DNA of 64,000 nucleotides from positions 1 through 64,000 of the forward strand of contig JAGAPA010000068.1 in the NCBI GenBank assembly GCA_017623455.1. The letters are read 5' to 3'. Position 1 is the stretch's first letter. The number at the start of each line of letters is the position of its first letter. The translations under genes were made by a program, and so were the position numbers. The notes under the pieces were generated by a model. The model saw only the letters and a program-made list of their open reading frames with translations. It was not told the DNA's origin and did no database searches. This DNA comes from Clostridia bacterium. GTDB taxonomy: Bacteria > Bacillota > Clostridia > Christensenellales > Pumilibacteraceae. Of this stretch, positions 33,600-43,900 are shown piece after piece.

Positions 33600-36242
33600 T
33601 TATTTACGGGGATTCTTGATGTTTGCCTGTGCTGCAGCAAGACGTGCGATGGGCACTCTGAAGGGCGAGCAGGAAACGTAAGTAAGTCCGATATCGTGAC
33701 AGAACTCTACAGTTACGGGGTCACCACCGTGCTCTCCGCAAATTCCGAGCTTGATGTCGGGACGAACTTCTTTACCAAGAGAGATAGCCATCTTCATAAG
33801 CTTACCAACACCGTTCTGGTCAACGGACTTGAAGGGATCCTGTTCGTAGATCTTCTTCATGTAGTACTCGTTAAGGAACTTGCCTGCGTCATCTCTGGAG
33901 AAGCCGAAGGTCATCTGAGTAAGGTCGTTTGTACCGAAGGAGAAGAACTCTGCTTCTTTTGCGATCTCGTCAGCGGTAAGAGCAGCTCTGGGGATCTCGA
34001 TCATAGTACCAACTTTGTAGTGAAGATCGGTTCCGCTTGCTGCGATAGCTTCGTCAGCAGTCTTAACAACTACGTCCTTAACGTACTTAAGCTCTTTGAT
34101 CTCGCCAACAAGGGGAATCATAATCTCGGGAACGATGTTCCAATCGGGATGAGCTTTCTTAACGTTAAGAGCAGCGCCGATAACAGCCTTGGTCTGCATT
34201 ACTGCAATTTCGGGATAGGTTACAGCAAGACGGCATCCACGGTGTCCCATCATGGGGTTGAACTCGTGAAGTCCTGCGATAACTTCCTTAACCTTAGCAA
34301 CGGTAATATTCATATCTTCTGCAAGAGCCTTGATATCTTCTTCTGCGGTGGGAACGAACTCGTGGAGAGGGGGATCAAGGAATCTGATGGTTACAGGATA
34401 TCCTTCCAATGCCTCGTAAAGAGCCTCAAAGTCACCCTGCTGCATGGGAAGAAGTTTTGCAAGTGCAACTTCTCTCTGCTCAACGGTGTCGGAGAGGATC
34501 ATTTCTCTCATAGCTGCAATTCTGTCAGCGTCGAAGAACATGTGCTCGGTACGGCAAAGACCAATACCTTCTGCTCCAAGCTCTTTAGCCTTCTTAGCGT
34601 CGCGAGGAGTATCAGCGTTGGTTCTAACCTGAAGCTTTCTGTACTTGTCAGCCCAACCCATAATTCTGCCGAACTCGCCTGCGATCTGTGCGTCAACTGT
34701 GGGGATAGCTTCGCCGTAGATGTTACCGGTAGATCCGTCGATAGAAATAACGTCGCCTTCTACGAAAGTCTTTCCGCCAAGAGTAAACTTCTTGTTTTCT
34801 TCGTCCATCTTAATGTCGCCGCAACCGGAAACACAGCAGGTTCCCATACCACGTGCAACAACCGCTGCGTGAGAGGTCATACCTCCACGTACGGTAAGAA
34901 TACCCTGAGAAGCCTTCATACCGGTGATATCTTCGGGAGAGGTTTCAAGACGAACAAGGATTACCTTCTTTCCTGCATTCTTCCACTTTTCTGCATCGTC
35001 AGCGGTAAATACAACCTGTCCGCATGCAGCTCCGGGAGAAGCGCCAAGACCCTTACCGATAGGAGTAGCCTTCTTGATAGCCTTAACGTCGAACTGGGGA
35101 TGAAGAAGAGTATCGAGGTTTCTGGGATCGATCATAAGAACAGCCTCTTCCTCACTTCTCATACCTTCGTCTACAAGGTCGCAAGCGATCTTAAGAGCAG
35201 CCTGAGCGGTTCTCTTACCGTTTCTGGTCTGAAGCATATAGAGTTTGCCGTTTTCTACGGTAAATTCCATATCCTGCATATCTCTGTAGTGGTTCTCGAG
35301 GTTCTTGCAAACAGTCTGGAACTGAGCATATGCCTCGGGGAACTTCTCTGCCATCTGAGCGATGGGCATGGGAGTTCTAACACCTGCAACAACGTCTTCA
35401 CCCTGTGCGTTTACAAGGAATTCACCCATAAGCTTCTTCTCGCCGGTAGCGGGATCTCTGGTGAATGCAACACCTGTTCCGGAATTGTCGTTAAGGTTTC
35501 CGAATACCATGGGCATTACGTTTACTGCAGTACCCCAAGAATAGGGAATATCGTTGTCACGACGGTATACGTTTGCTCTGGGGTTGTCCCAAGAACGGAA
35601 TACTGCCTTGATTGCTTCGTAAAGCTGAACTTTGGGATCGGAGGGGAAATCAGAACCAATCTTAGACTTATACTCAGCCTTAAACTGGTTAGCGAGTTCC
35701 TTAAGATCTTCAGCGGTAAGTTCTACGTCGTAGGTTACTCCCTTCTCTTCCTTCATCTTATCGATGAGCTCTTCGAAATACTTCTTACCAACTTCCATAA
35801 CGACGTCGGAGAACATCTGGATGAATCTTCTGTAAGAATCGTATACGAATCTTGCGAACTTAGGATCGGGATTACCCTTAATCATACCTTCTACAACTTC
35901 GTCGTTAAGTCCGAGGTTAAGAATGGTATCCATCATACCGGGCATGGATGCACGAGCGCCGGAACGTACGGAAACGAGAAGAGGATTGTTAAGATCGCCG
36001 AATTTCTTGCCGTTGATCTCCTCCATCTTTGCAACGTATTCCATGATCTCTGCTTCGATATCAGCGTTGATCATCTTTCCGTCGTCATAATACTTGGTGC
36101 AAGCTTCGGTCGTAATGGTGAAACCCTGAGGAACAGGAAGACCAATGTTGGTCATTTCTGCAAGGTTAGCGCCTTTTCCGCCGAGAAGCTCACGCATGTT
36201 TGCGTTGCCTTCGGTAAACAAATAAACATACTTGTGTGCCAT
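33600..36242 (-). CDS. ppdK: Pyruvate, phosphate dikinase
   Basis: Interconverts pyruvate, ATP and phosphate with phosphoenolpyruvate, AMP and pyrophosphate; in anaerobes it often runs glycolytically or supplies PEP. The 880-residue length is standard. The N-terminal ATP-grasp domain begins GGKGANLAEMTNIGLPVPQG (22-41). The swivelling phosphohistidine is in GGMTSHAAVVARGMG (His about 456), whose Thr is the site of regulation by PDRP-type proteins in other organisms. The C-terminal TIM barrel has GTEGIGLCRTEHM-type residues (ELGAEGIGLCRTEHMFF), FSFGTNDLTQMTFGFSRDD, and GICGEHGGDP. AAAGGAG lies 11 nt before the ATG. Monocistronic. The codon usage leaves an 892-codon antisense frame open; that frame is a shadow. 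Confidence 0.98.
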   Translation of the reverse strand: MAHKYVYLFTEGNANMRELLGGKGANLAEMTNIGLPVPQGFTITTEACTKYYDDGKMINADIEAEIMEYVAKMEEINGKKFGDLNNPLLVSVRSGARASMPGMMDTILNLGLNDEVVEGMIKGNPDPKFARFVYDSYRRFIQMFSDVVMEVGKKYFEELIDKMKEEKGVTYDVELTAEDLKELANQFKAEYKSKIGSDFPSDPKVQLYEAIKAVFRSWDNPRANVYRRDNDIPYSWGTAVNVMPMVFGNLNDNSGTGVAFTRDPATGEKKLMGEFLVNAQGEDVVAGVRTPMPIAQMAEKFPEAYAQFQTVCKNLENHYRDMQDMEFTVENGKLYMLQTRNGKRTAQAALKIACDLVDEGMRSEEEAVLMIDPRNLDTLLHPQFDVKAIKKATPIGKGLGASPGAACGQVVFTADDAEKWKNAGKKVILVRLETSPEDITGMKASQGILTVRGGMTSHAAVVARGMGTCCVSGCGDIKMDEENKKFTLGGKTFVEGDVISIDGSTGNIYGEAIPTVDAQIAGEFGRIMGWADKYRKLQVRTNADTPRDAKKAKELGAEGIGLCRTEHMFFDADRIAAMREMILSDTVEQREVALAKLLPMQQGDFEALYEALEGYPVTIRFLDPPLHEFVPTAEEDIKALAEDMNITVAKVKEVIAGLHEFNPMMGHRGCRLAVTYPEIAVMQTKAVIGAALNVKKAHPDWNIVPEIMIPLVGEIKELKYVKDVVVKTADEAIAASGTDLHYKVGTMIEIPRAALTADEIAKEAEFFSFGTNDLTQMTFGFSRDDAGKFLNEYYMKKIYEQDPFKSVDQNGVGKLMKMAISLGKEVRPDIKLGICGEHGGDPVTVEFCHDIGLTYVSCSPFRVPIARLAAAQANIKNPRK

Positions 36243-36322
36243 ATTTATTTTAACTCCTTTGAAAAAATTTGCATAACTTTTAGGGTGAGAACAGATTGCG
36301 TTTTCAGTTCACACCATTTGTT

Positions 36323-36351
36323 ATTATACCACAAGGTCTTTTCGATTGCAA
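36323..36351 (-). promoter_or_regulatory. Promoter of ppdK
   Basis: Minus-strand TTGCAA, 17-nt spacer, TATAAT, giving a leader of about 75 nt. Confidence 0.82.
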
Positions 36352-36497
36352 GTAAAAAAGGGCATCTATTTTGAGATTTTGTCCATTATTTATTATTTTT
36401 ATTAATTTTTCTAAGTTTATTATAATATCTTTTATCTTTATTAGGCGTTTTTCGTCTGTTTTTTAATTTCTACATCTCTCGTAAGCCTCGGCTGTAA

Positions 36498-36524
36498 ATA
36501 TGCACGTATGCGCATATGCGCACG
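36498..36524. repeat. Alternating purine-pyrimidine run in a 400-bp gene-free region
   Basis: Twenty-seven alternating bases rich in TATGCGCA steps. The region 36375-36730 around it has no supported gene: two short minus-strand frames lack ribosome sites. It has an AT-rich left part and a GC-richer right part. Confidence 0.6.
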
Positions 36525-36730
36525 ATATGCACATTCTCTTCCAAAAACTTTCTGAGCCTGACCAATCCGTTCGCACGACGCACCGCCTGCTGTCAAAATA
36601 AAAATCGACGATTCCCACTTCGTCACAATTCGTATATATAACGCGCTAAAAAAACGGGCGCGCCACAATCTCCGCCCATACAAAAAAACATTCCCGTTTC
36701 TCCGTATCGCTCCAAACGCAACGTAAGCAA

Positions 36731-36767
36731 TAAAAAATCCCTATCGCGAATATTAGCGCAATAGGGA
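36731..36767 (-). terminator. Terminator of the M20 peptidase gene
   Basis: Minus-strand stem CCCTAT-GCG/CGC-ATAGGG with an 8-nt loop, followed by ATTTTTTATT, 16 nt past the stop codon. Confidence 0.85.
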
Positions 36768-36782
36768 AAATAATTGATTTTA

Positions 36783-38231
36783 TTACAGCTTGTAGATAAG
36801 GCGCGTAAAGAACTCGGTTGCTCTTTCAATGCTTTCCAGCCTTATTCTTTCGTCGTTGCCGTGTATAGTACCACGCTCAGCCTTGGTAAGATCCATTGCG
36901 GAAAACCTGTACACCTTGTCGGTTATTCTACCGTAATGTCTGCAGTCCGAACACTGAACCATAAGATACGGCGAAACCAAAGCATCTCGCCACGTGGAGG
37001 CTACTGCGGAAGCAACCTTGTCGTACGACTCGCAATTAACAACCGATATACGCGACGGATTCATACCGCTTATTTTAGTAATTTTTATATCTTTGTCGTT
37101 TGCTTTTTTTACAAGCTCTTCAAGCGCACTGTCCATAGTATCACCCTCTATAAGACGAAGGTTTGCGCGCATTGAAGCTACGGGGGGAAGCACGTTTATG
37201 CCCTTGCTTCCACTCATCTGAGTAAACGCAACGGTAGTACGCATAAGCGCGTTCATTTCTCCTCCGCTCTTTTTCGTAATCATGTTAAGAACACCCTTAA
37301 AAAGCCAGAGGTTTGCAAAAATCATTCTGTACACAAAAGTAGAACGCCTTCCCAAAGTATCGAACATCTGCTTTGCAGGCTCGGTAAGTCGGAAGGTAAA
37401 CGGCTTGCTTTCAATATTTACACACGCCTGAGAAAGCTTACCTATTGAAGTTTTGGGTGGGGGTGCAGAAGCGTGACCGCCTGCGGTATCTACGGTAAAA
37501 TCCACGTTGAGCATACCTTTTTCCGCAATTCCTATCATTCCGCACGGTTCTTTTACTCCGGGGAAAACGTTACTTACAACTCCGCCTCCCTCGTCTACCA
37601 CAAGCTCGGGGACTATGCCGTTCTTTTCGAAATAATCCACAACTGACGGCGCGCCCGTTCCGTTAACCTCTTCGTCGCCACCAAAGGCAAGGTATACGTC
37701 GTTTTGTGGAACGAAGCCGTTTGCGATATGCGTTTCTACCGCGTTCATAATGCCGTTTAAGGTAACCTTGGTATCAAGAGTTCCTCTGCCCCACATAACG
37801 CCGTCCTCGATTATCGCATCAAACGCAGGCTTACTCCACTTATCTTCTTCCACCGGTACCACGTCATAATGCGCCATAAGCACCGAAGGCTTATCGGAAG
37901 ACTTACCTTTCCACTTGTACACTATAGCCCTGCCCTCTACCTCTATTCTTTCGCAAGATGAGGTAACGAGAGGGAAGAGCGAGGGGAGAAGAGCTTCAAA
38001 CTTATCAAACTCCGCCCTGTCTTCTCTGTCCTTATCCACGTAAGAGATCGTTTTGCACTTTATCATTTCACCCAAGGTTCGCACTGCGCGTTCCTTGTCT
38101 ATCTTACACTCGCTATCGTCGCGTTTTGCGTTGGGACGGGGCTTAAAACACGCGGTACGTATAAGCACAACGGCAATAAGCAAAACCAAAACGCAAGCAA
38201 CGCCAATTAGTAAATAATGCCACCAAACCAT
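36783..38231 (-). CDS. Membrane-anchored M20-family metallopeptidase (PM20D1-like)
   Basis: A 482-residue M20 zinc hydrolase. One N-terminal transmembrane helix (HYLLIGVACVLVLLIAVVLI, about 5-24) anchors it. Metal and catalytic blocks: VLMAHYDVVPVEEDKW (His and Asp, about 118-133), MWGRGTLDTKV (bridging Asp), FGGDEEVNGTGAP (Glu-Glu), ELVVDEGGG, and a C-terminal SDCRHYGRI with the last His. The order and the long C-terminal half resemble PM20D1 and carboxypeptidase S, which act on N-acyl amino acids or peptides. It is downstream of two polytopic membrane proteins on the same strand with a 63-nt gap, so it may process what they import (inference). Confidence 0.9.
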   Translation of the reverse strand: MVWWHYLLIGVACVLVLLIAVVLIRTACFKPRPNAKRDDSECKIDKERAVRTLGEMIKCKTISYVDKDREDRAEFDKFEALLPSLFPLVTSSCERIEVEGRAIVYKWKGKSSDKPSVLMAHYDVVPVEEDKWSKPAFDAIIEDGVMWGRGTLDTKVTLNGIMNAVETHIANGFVPQNDVYLAFGGDEEVNGTGAPSVVDYFEKNGIVPELVVDEGGGVVSNVFPGVKEPCGMIGIAEKGMLNVDFTVDTAGGHASAPPPKTSIGKLSQACVNIESKPFTFRLTEPAKQMFDTLGRRSTFVYRMIFANLWLFKGVLNMITKKSGGEMNALMRTTVAFTQMSGSKGINVLPPVASMRANLRLIEGDTMDSALEELVKKANDKDIKITKISGMNPSRISVVNCESYDKVASAVASTWRDALVSPYLMVQCSDCRHYGRITDKVYRFSAMDLTKAERGTIHGNDERIRLESIERATEFFTRLIYKL

Positions 38232-38294
38232 ATAAATTTTTCTCCGTAAAAACTGAATTTTAACACGTTTTTCCTAATACGTATTCGTCTTTTT

Positions 38295-38987
38295 TTAACC
38301 AAGCAAGCCTTTCTTATAGAGAATACGCGCTGTGATTATGGTAAAGATCGCGGACACGGGAACCATAATTCCCACGCTTCCGCCAAGACCGGGAATAGCG
38401 ATAAACAGTACGAGCATTAAAATTATGGGAGCAATCGCAATCTTCCAATTTTTGCTTACGAACACCACTCCCAAGCCACCGAAAAGCGCGGGAATAAGCT
38501 GTGCAAACGCAGGTTCTAAGACGGGGTTGTTTGTAAGAAGAGTGGACAAATCGGTAACCGACATCAAAAGCACGCCGAGAGCAACGATAAGCGTCGTTAC
38601 AATGCTTGATACGGCAATAGAGATGGTGGACACGACGTCACCCTCTTCGCTCGACGCTTCATAGCCCGACTGTTCAAGCGCATTGAGCGCGCAGGGAAGC
38701 TTGAGGTTGGATATATTTCCCGTTACGAACGACAGATACGTTCCGCCTGCGCCGAGCATAGGTATGTAGGTAAACACCTCTACTACGCCCACCGCAAAAT
38801 ACATTGGAGCGGTAGCTACAAGCCCCGCGCCTAAAAGCGCCCAATCGGGCCACACCTGATAAATTATACAGCACAAAATGGGAGCAAACAACAGTATTGC
38901 AGTTATGGTAAGATTCCAGATGTTTCCGTAAAAGTACACGGAATCTCTGTACGTCATAACTTTTGATATAGAATTCTTATCTTCCAT
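38295..38987 (-). CDS. Polytopic membrane protein, partner of the DUF5058-like protein
   Basis: A 230-residue integral membrane protein with about five to six hydrophobic segments (ITAILLFAPILCCIIYQV, LVATAPMYFAVGVVEVF, STISIAVSSIVTTLIVALGVLL, and others to the C-terminus). A conserved-looking loop GAGGTYLSFVTGNISNLKLP lies between the third and fourth segments; such Gly-rich re-entrant-like loops occur in transporters. I do not recognise a characterised family. It starts 12 nt after the stop of the DUF5058-like gene with a very strong AAGGGAGGTG ribosome site, so the two are one translational unit and probably one complex. The next gene is the M20 peptidase. Confidence 0.75.
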   Translation of the reverse strand: MEDKNSISKVMTYRDSVYFYGNIWNLTITAILLFAPILCCIIYQVWPDWALLGAGLVATAPMYFAVGVVEVFTYIPMLGAGGTYLSFVTGNISNLKLPCALNALEQSGYEASSEEGDVVSTISIAVSSIVTTLIVALGVLLMSVTDLSTLLTNNPVLEPAFAQLIPALFGGLGVVFVSKNWKIAIAPIILMLVLFIAIPGLGGSVGIMVPVSAIFTIITARILYKKGLLG

Positions 38988-38999
38988 ACTACACCTCCC

Positions 39000-39764
39000 T
39001 TACGCAACGACCGGAGGCGCGCCCAACCACATGGTAAGGGGCACGGCTACGATCATTCCCACTATCATCGATATGGGCAACGCATAATCCGCAAGCCAGC
39101 TGACTTTTTTGAATTTCTTTACGGCAAGACCGCACAGTGCCATGGTAAGCGCGGACGCTATCATTACAAGAACGGGCACAAGTCCGTACGTCTGACCTGT
39201 AAAAATAACTCTGAAGTCGCAGAATACAAAGCCCCAAAATGCAGAGATCATACCTATAAACATTGCATTTACAAAAGTGTCAGTCCATTTTTTATCCTTG
39301 TTTTCCATTTTCAAAATTCCGCCCTGCACCTTTTTACAAACGATGCACACAAGCCAAATTCCCACCATTATGCTTATTGTCATAACAAAGAAAATGGTAA
39401 CGAACTGCTGTGCCGTAAGCTCTGAGAATTTGAGTGAACCAATCGCCTCGCCTATTGCGGAAAGCACGTTGTTTGCGGCTATGGTTTCGTAAGAAAGCGA
39501 ACCGATAACCGACAAGCGGAGCCACGGTAAGGGCAAGCCGAGCGAATACGACAGCGCAACCAATCCTATAAGAATCGATACTGCCGGCGCAATGGTGAAT
39601 ATCGCACTGCTTATCATTGTTTTTTTAATCTTTTTCTGATCCATACCAAGCTGTTTACTGCGCCTCAACGCTCTTATCAGGAAGAACACGGACTGACCGA
39701 GTACTGCGAGAATAATAACGCCGAAGATAATAAACAAAATGGGACTGTTTGCGGAAAATTCCAT
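39000..39764 (-). CDS. DUF5058-like polytopic membrane protein
   Basis: A 254-residue integral membrane protein with about seven hydrophobic segments, beginning SPILFIIFGVIILAVLGQSVFFLIRALRRSK, with a basic cytosolic loop KQLGMDQKKIKKTMISSA and then IFTIAPAVSILIGLVALSYSLGLPLPWLRLSVIGSL-type segments. I recall this pattern as DUF5058, a Bacillota membrane family of unknown function; I could not verify it. AGGAG precedes the ATG. It is followed closely by a second membrane protein and an M20 peptidase. Together they look like a two-subunit permease with a peptidase for the imported substrate (inference). Confidence 0.7.
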   Translation of the reverse strand: MEFSANSPILFIIFGVIILAVLGQSVFFLIRALRRSKQLGMDQKKIKKTMISSAIFTIAPAVSILIGLVALSYSLGLPLPWLRLSVIGSLSYETIAANNVLSAIGEAIGSLKFSELTAQQFVTIFFVMTISIMVGIWLVCIVCKKVQGGILKMENKDKKWTDTFVNAMFIGMISAFWGFVFCDFRVIFTGQTYGLVPVLVMIASALTMALCGLAVKKFKKVSWLADYALPISMIVGMIVAVPLTMWLGAPPVVA

Positions 39765-39810
39765 TATTTGTTTCTCCTGTGTTTTTTATTTTTTATGTAT
39801 AACCTATCTT

Positions 39811-39846
39811 AAAACAAACAAAAGCGCAAGTGTTGCTTGCGCTTTT
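39811..39846 (-). terminator. Terminator of pfkA
   Basis: Perfect 11-bp stem AAAAGCGCAAG/CTTGCGCTTTT with a 5-nt loop, 9 nt past the pfkA stop codon. Confidence 0.9.
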
Positions 39847-39854
39847 ACAACGTT

Positions 39855-40814
39855 TTACTTAGCTACTACTTTTGCAATTTCGTAAAGCTTGGTGTTTACG
39901 GTACGGGGTACGGATATGCCTTCGATAATATCCATGTCAACTATCTGTCCGTCCTTAATTCCAACTATTCTGTTGCCGATGCCGTTTTTAAGAAGATCTA
40001 CTGCCTTTGCGCCGAGGGTAGTTCCCAAGTATCTGTCAAAGTTTGTGGGCGAACCGCCTCTCTGAATATGTCCGAGAACGGATGCTCTTACTTCAAGACC
40101 CGTATGCGCGTTAAGGAATTTTTCAACTTCGTCAGCCTTACCCGCACCCTCTGCAAGCACGATAATTCCGCTACGCTTTCCGCTCTTTTCATAATCCTTC
40201 ATATGCACCAAAAGCTCGTCGAGCGTCATGGGGATCTCGGGGATCATAATAACCTCTGCGCCACCGCCTATACCCGTGTAAAGAGCAATGTCGCCACAAT
40301 GTCTGCCCATAACCTCTACAACGGACACACGATTGTGCGAGCCCATTGTGTCACGAATACGGTTGATAGAATCAAGAACGGTGTTACAAGCCGTATCAAA
40401 ACCGATTGTGTAATCGGTGTAAGCAAGGTCGTTGTCAATAGTTCCGGGAACGCCAATACAAAGAATTCCTCTCTTGCAAAGCTCTTCCGCACCTCTGAAC
40501 GATCCGTCACCGCCAATAACGATAAGACCTTCGATTCCTTCTTCCTTAAGGTTTTTTGCAGCAAGATCACGTCCTTCGTCCGTCATCATAGCCTTACATC
40601 TTGCAGAGCGAAGAATAGTACCTCCGCGCTGAATAATATCAGACACACTGCGTAATCCCATAGGAATAAATTCCTTGTTCAAAACTCCGTCGTAACCGTT
40701 CTCTACACCTACAACTTCCATACCTGCGTCAATAGCCGTACGTACAACCGCACGGATAGCCGCGTTCATGCCGGGGGCGTCGCCACCACTGGTCAATACT
40801 GCGATTTTCTTCAT
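39855..40814 (-). CDS. pfkA: ATP-dependent 6-phosphofructokinase
   Basis: Phosphorylates fructose 6-phosphate in glycolysis. The 319-residue length and motifs match the bacterial ATP-dependent enzyme: TSGGDAPGMNAAIRAVVR (8-25), GGDGSFRGAEEL (about 103-114, with Gly at the ATP-specificity position), catalytic GTIDNDLAYTDYTIGFDTA (about 125-143), and MGRHCGDIALY. Allosteric ADP/PEP sites are likely given the family. AGAGGTAA lies 7 nt upstream. It follows dnaE by 160 nt and has its own promoter. Confidence 0.97.
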   Translation of the reverse strand: MKKIAVLTSGGDAPGMNAAIRAVVRTAIDAGMEVVGVENGYDGVLNKEFIPMGLRSVSDIIQRGGTILRSARCKAMMTDEGRDLAAKNLKEEGIEGLIVIGGDGSFRGAEELCKRGILCIGVPGTIDNDLAYTDYTIGFDTACNTVLDSINRIRDTMGSHNRVSVVEVMGRHCGDIALYTGIGGGAEVIMIPEIPMTLDELLVHMKDYEKSGKRSGIIVLAEGAGKADEVEKFLNAHTGLEVRASVLGHIQRGGSPTNFDRYLGTTLGAKAVDLLKNGIGNRIVGIKDGQIVDMDIIEGISVPRTVNTKLYEIAKVVAK

Positions 40815-40880
40815 ATTTATTTACCTCTGAAAAATATTTTTAGCTTATTTTCTCTTAAAATCTCATTAAGCACTCTTTTT

Positions 40881-40889
40881 ATTATAACA
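40881..40889 (-). promoter_or_regulatory. Extended -10 promoter of pfkA
   Basis: Minus-strand TGTTATAAT is an extended -10 box; the -35 position is weak (AGATTT). An inverted repeat TTATAAC/GTTATAA overlaps it (40882-40900). Confidence 0.5.
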
Positions 40890-40974
40890 TTATCGTTATA
40901 TAAAATCTACTGATTTGCGGTCTTTTTTCAAATTTTACAAAGAATTTTTTGGAAGTCCAACCGCTTTTTGCGTC

Positions 40975-43900
40975 CTATTCTGCAATTTTTATGTTGTGCG
41001 CGCCCACCAAACCGTAAAGCTCTTTGAGTAATACGTCGTTAATATCCGTAGTAACCCTAAGCGAATACAGTTTGTTATCGTCGAGATTTTTAACGTAAAC
41101 CTCGTCTTTTCCGGGATATGCGGAGAAAATATTCCTAAGACGAGGCGCCATTTCTTTACCCTTTGCCTCAAACGAATAATACACGCATATCTTTTTTGCT
41201 TTAACGTCGCTTTGGACATTACGCCAATCACTCATGCTGTCTACCGAAATACTTGCACTGTCCCCTCTGTATCGGATCTTTCCGCGCACGGTAACCATAT
41301 TGTCTTTTTCAAAAATGTTTTTATACTGCGAAAGCTTGTAGCCCGAAAGCATAAGTTCAACCGTGCCGTACAAGTCTTCGAGCTTGCCTATACCGAAATC
41401 CTTACCCGAGCTTTTACTCTGCTTTTTAGCGCACTCTATAAGCATTCCGCCAACCTCGACCTCGGTTCCTTCGGCAATCTCAGGCTTACCCTCGTCCTCT
41501 TCTCCGCTCACGCTCTCTCCGTCCTCTTCCTTTACCACGAACATGGACGTATTGTGAGGGAATTTTTTGAGATGATCGGCATAATCGTCAAGCGGATGTC
41601 CCGTAAGATAAATTCCCGAAACCTCTTTTTCCTTATTGAGCTTTTCAAGCGTCGAATATTCCGCAATGTCGGGATATTCGATCTTATCCTCAAGAGCCTC
41701 GCCACCGCCCATCATATCAAAGAACGAGAACTGTCCCGTAAGACGCGTCTTCTTATCTCTCGCCGCCTTATCAAGCACCTTTTCGTAAATTGCAATAAGC
41801 TGACTTCTGTGCACCTTAAAGCAATCGAACGCTCCTGCGTAAATCAGGTTTTCCACCTGCTTTTTGTTTATCGTAATGTTATCCATACGCTTGATAAAGC
41901 TTTCAAAATCGGTAAACTTTCCATTTGCGTCACGCTCTTCAATTATTGCGTCGATAACGTTAAGACCAACGTTCTTTATCGCGGCAAGTCCATAACGTAT
42001 CTTGCTATCTCGTACCGAGAACATCGTTTTAGACTCGTTAATATCGGGAGGAAGCACCTCTATGCCCTCGTTTTTAGCATACGTGGTGTAGTTTTTTATT
42101 TCCTCAATATTGGTAATACGGTTGTTAAGAACGGCAGTTATAAATTCAGGCTCGTAATAGCACTTCAGGAATGCCGTTTGATAAGTTACGAGCGAATATG
42201 CAGCCGCGTGAGATTTGTTGAACGCGTATTTTGCAAAGTCCTTCATCTGTCCCCAAACCTTTCTTGCTACGTCCTCGGGAACTCCACGCTTTATACATCC
42301 GTCAATAGCTCTTGACACTCTTCCATGCTCGTCCACCGTTTCCGCTTTACCGTTTACGAAAACCTCTTCTTCCTTTGCCATTTCGGCAACCTTCTTTTTA
42401 CCCATCATTCTTCGTACCATATCCGCCTGTCCAAGCGTATAGCCCGCAAGCGACTGCACTATCTTCATAACCTGCTCTTGGTACACGATACAGCCGTACG
42501 TTTGTTCCAAAATGGGTTTTAAGAGCGGATGGTCAAAGGTTACCTTGTCCGGATTATGCTTGTTTTCCACAAACCTCGGAATGGAGTCCATAGGGCCGGG
42601 ACGGAACAGCGAAACTGCCGCGACGATATCTTCAATGCAGTTTGGACGAAGGTTTTTCAAGAACTTTTGGAAGCCTACGGATTCTATCTGGAATATTGCC
42701 GCGGTATTACCCGTGGAAATAAGGTCGAATACCTTAGGATCGTCGTATTTGCATTTAGAAAAATCTATTTCAACACCGTGATTTTGCTTTACAAATTCAC
42801 AGCACTGCTTGATATCGGACAAGTTTCGAAGCCCCAAAAAGTCCATCTTCAAAAAGCCCAAATGTTCAAGCTCTACGCCCGTATACTGACTGGTTATATC
42901 GTCCCCGTTTCTCGCAAGTGGCATATGTTTATCCAACACGTCGTGACCAATGATAACACCGCACGCGTGAGTACTGCTCTGACGAGGGGTATCTTCAAGT
43001 CGCATAGCAATATCCGCAACACGTTTTATGTTCGCGTCCGTGTTATAAAGTTCAACAAGCTCGGGAACGGCAAACGATTCGCTCGTAAGTCCGTTATCTT
43101 GCTCCTTTTTGTTCGGCTTGTAAAAACCGAAAACCTTTTCCAAGATATTGGGACGCTTTATCTCCACTTCTTCGCCGTGCCAAATAACCTTGCCCGGAAT
43201 CGCTTTTGTTATCTTGTCGCAGTCCGAATACGGAACGTTAAGCGCACGTCCTACGTCCTTAATCGCGTTTTTAGCCGCCATAGTTCCAAACGTTACAATC
43301 TTACAAATACGGTTTTCGCCATACTTTCGCTTAACGTATTCGATAACTTCTTGTCTTCTGCAGTCCTCAAAGTCTACGTCGAAGTCGGGTGCGGATACTC
43401 TTTCGCTGTTCAAAAAGCGTTCAAAGTACAGGTTGTACTTAAGCGGATCGATATCGGTTATTCCGATAAGGTACGCAACTATAGAACCTGCACCGCTTCC
43501 TCGTCCGGGGCCTACCGAAATACCCATGTTACGCGCCGCGTTTATATAATCCCAAACTATCAGGAAATACTCTATAAAGCCCTGCTTTTCTATTACCGCA
43601 ATCTCGCTTTCTATTCTCTCTCTTATCTCTTCGGTTTCCGCTCCGTATTTCTTCTTAATGCCCTCGTTTATGAGGTTGCGGATATACACTATAGGCTCTT
43701 CGCCCGTTTCGGGAATGTATCTGGGGAACTTGTAATGTCCGTACTCAAACTCAAAATTACACTTGTCCGCAATCTCAAGAGTGGTTGCAAGCGCGTCGAG
43801 GTCGTTGGGAAAAAGCTTAGCCATCTCCTCGTAAGATTTGAGGTAATAATCGTCCGAATTGAACTTCATACGGTTGGGATCGTCATAATCTCTGCCCGTT

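Noticed and set aside
33400..33600. Promoter for the dgt-dnaG-rpoD operon in 33413-33548
   Set aside because: Several partial -35 and -10 boxes exist (for example TTGACG and TATACG), but none has acceptable spacing, so no call was made.
33696..36374. An 892-codon plus-strand open frame antisense to ppdK
   Set aside because: It covers ppdK completely, has no domain-like composition (Ser/Val/Leu-rich shadow), and no ribosome site. The highly biased codons of ppdK leave the opposite frame free of stops.
36441..36829. Two minus-strand frames of 68-80 codons between ppdK and the M20 peptidase gene
   Set aside because: No ribosome sites, arginine-rich random composition, and one overlaps the terminator of the peptidase gene.
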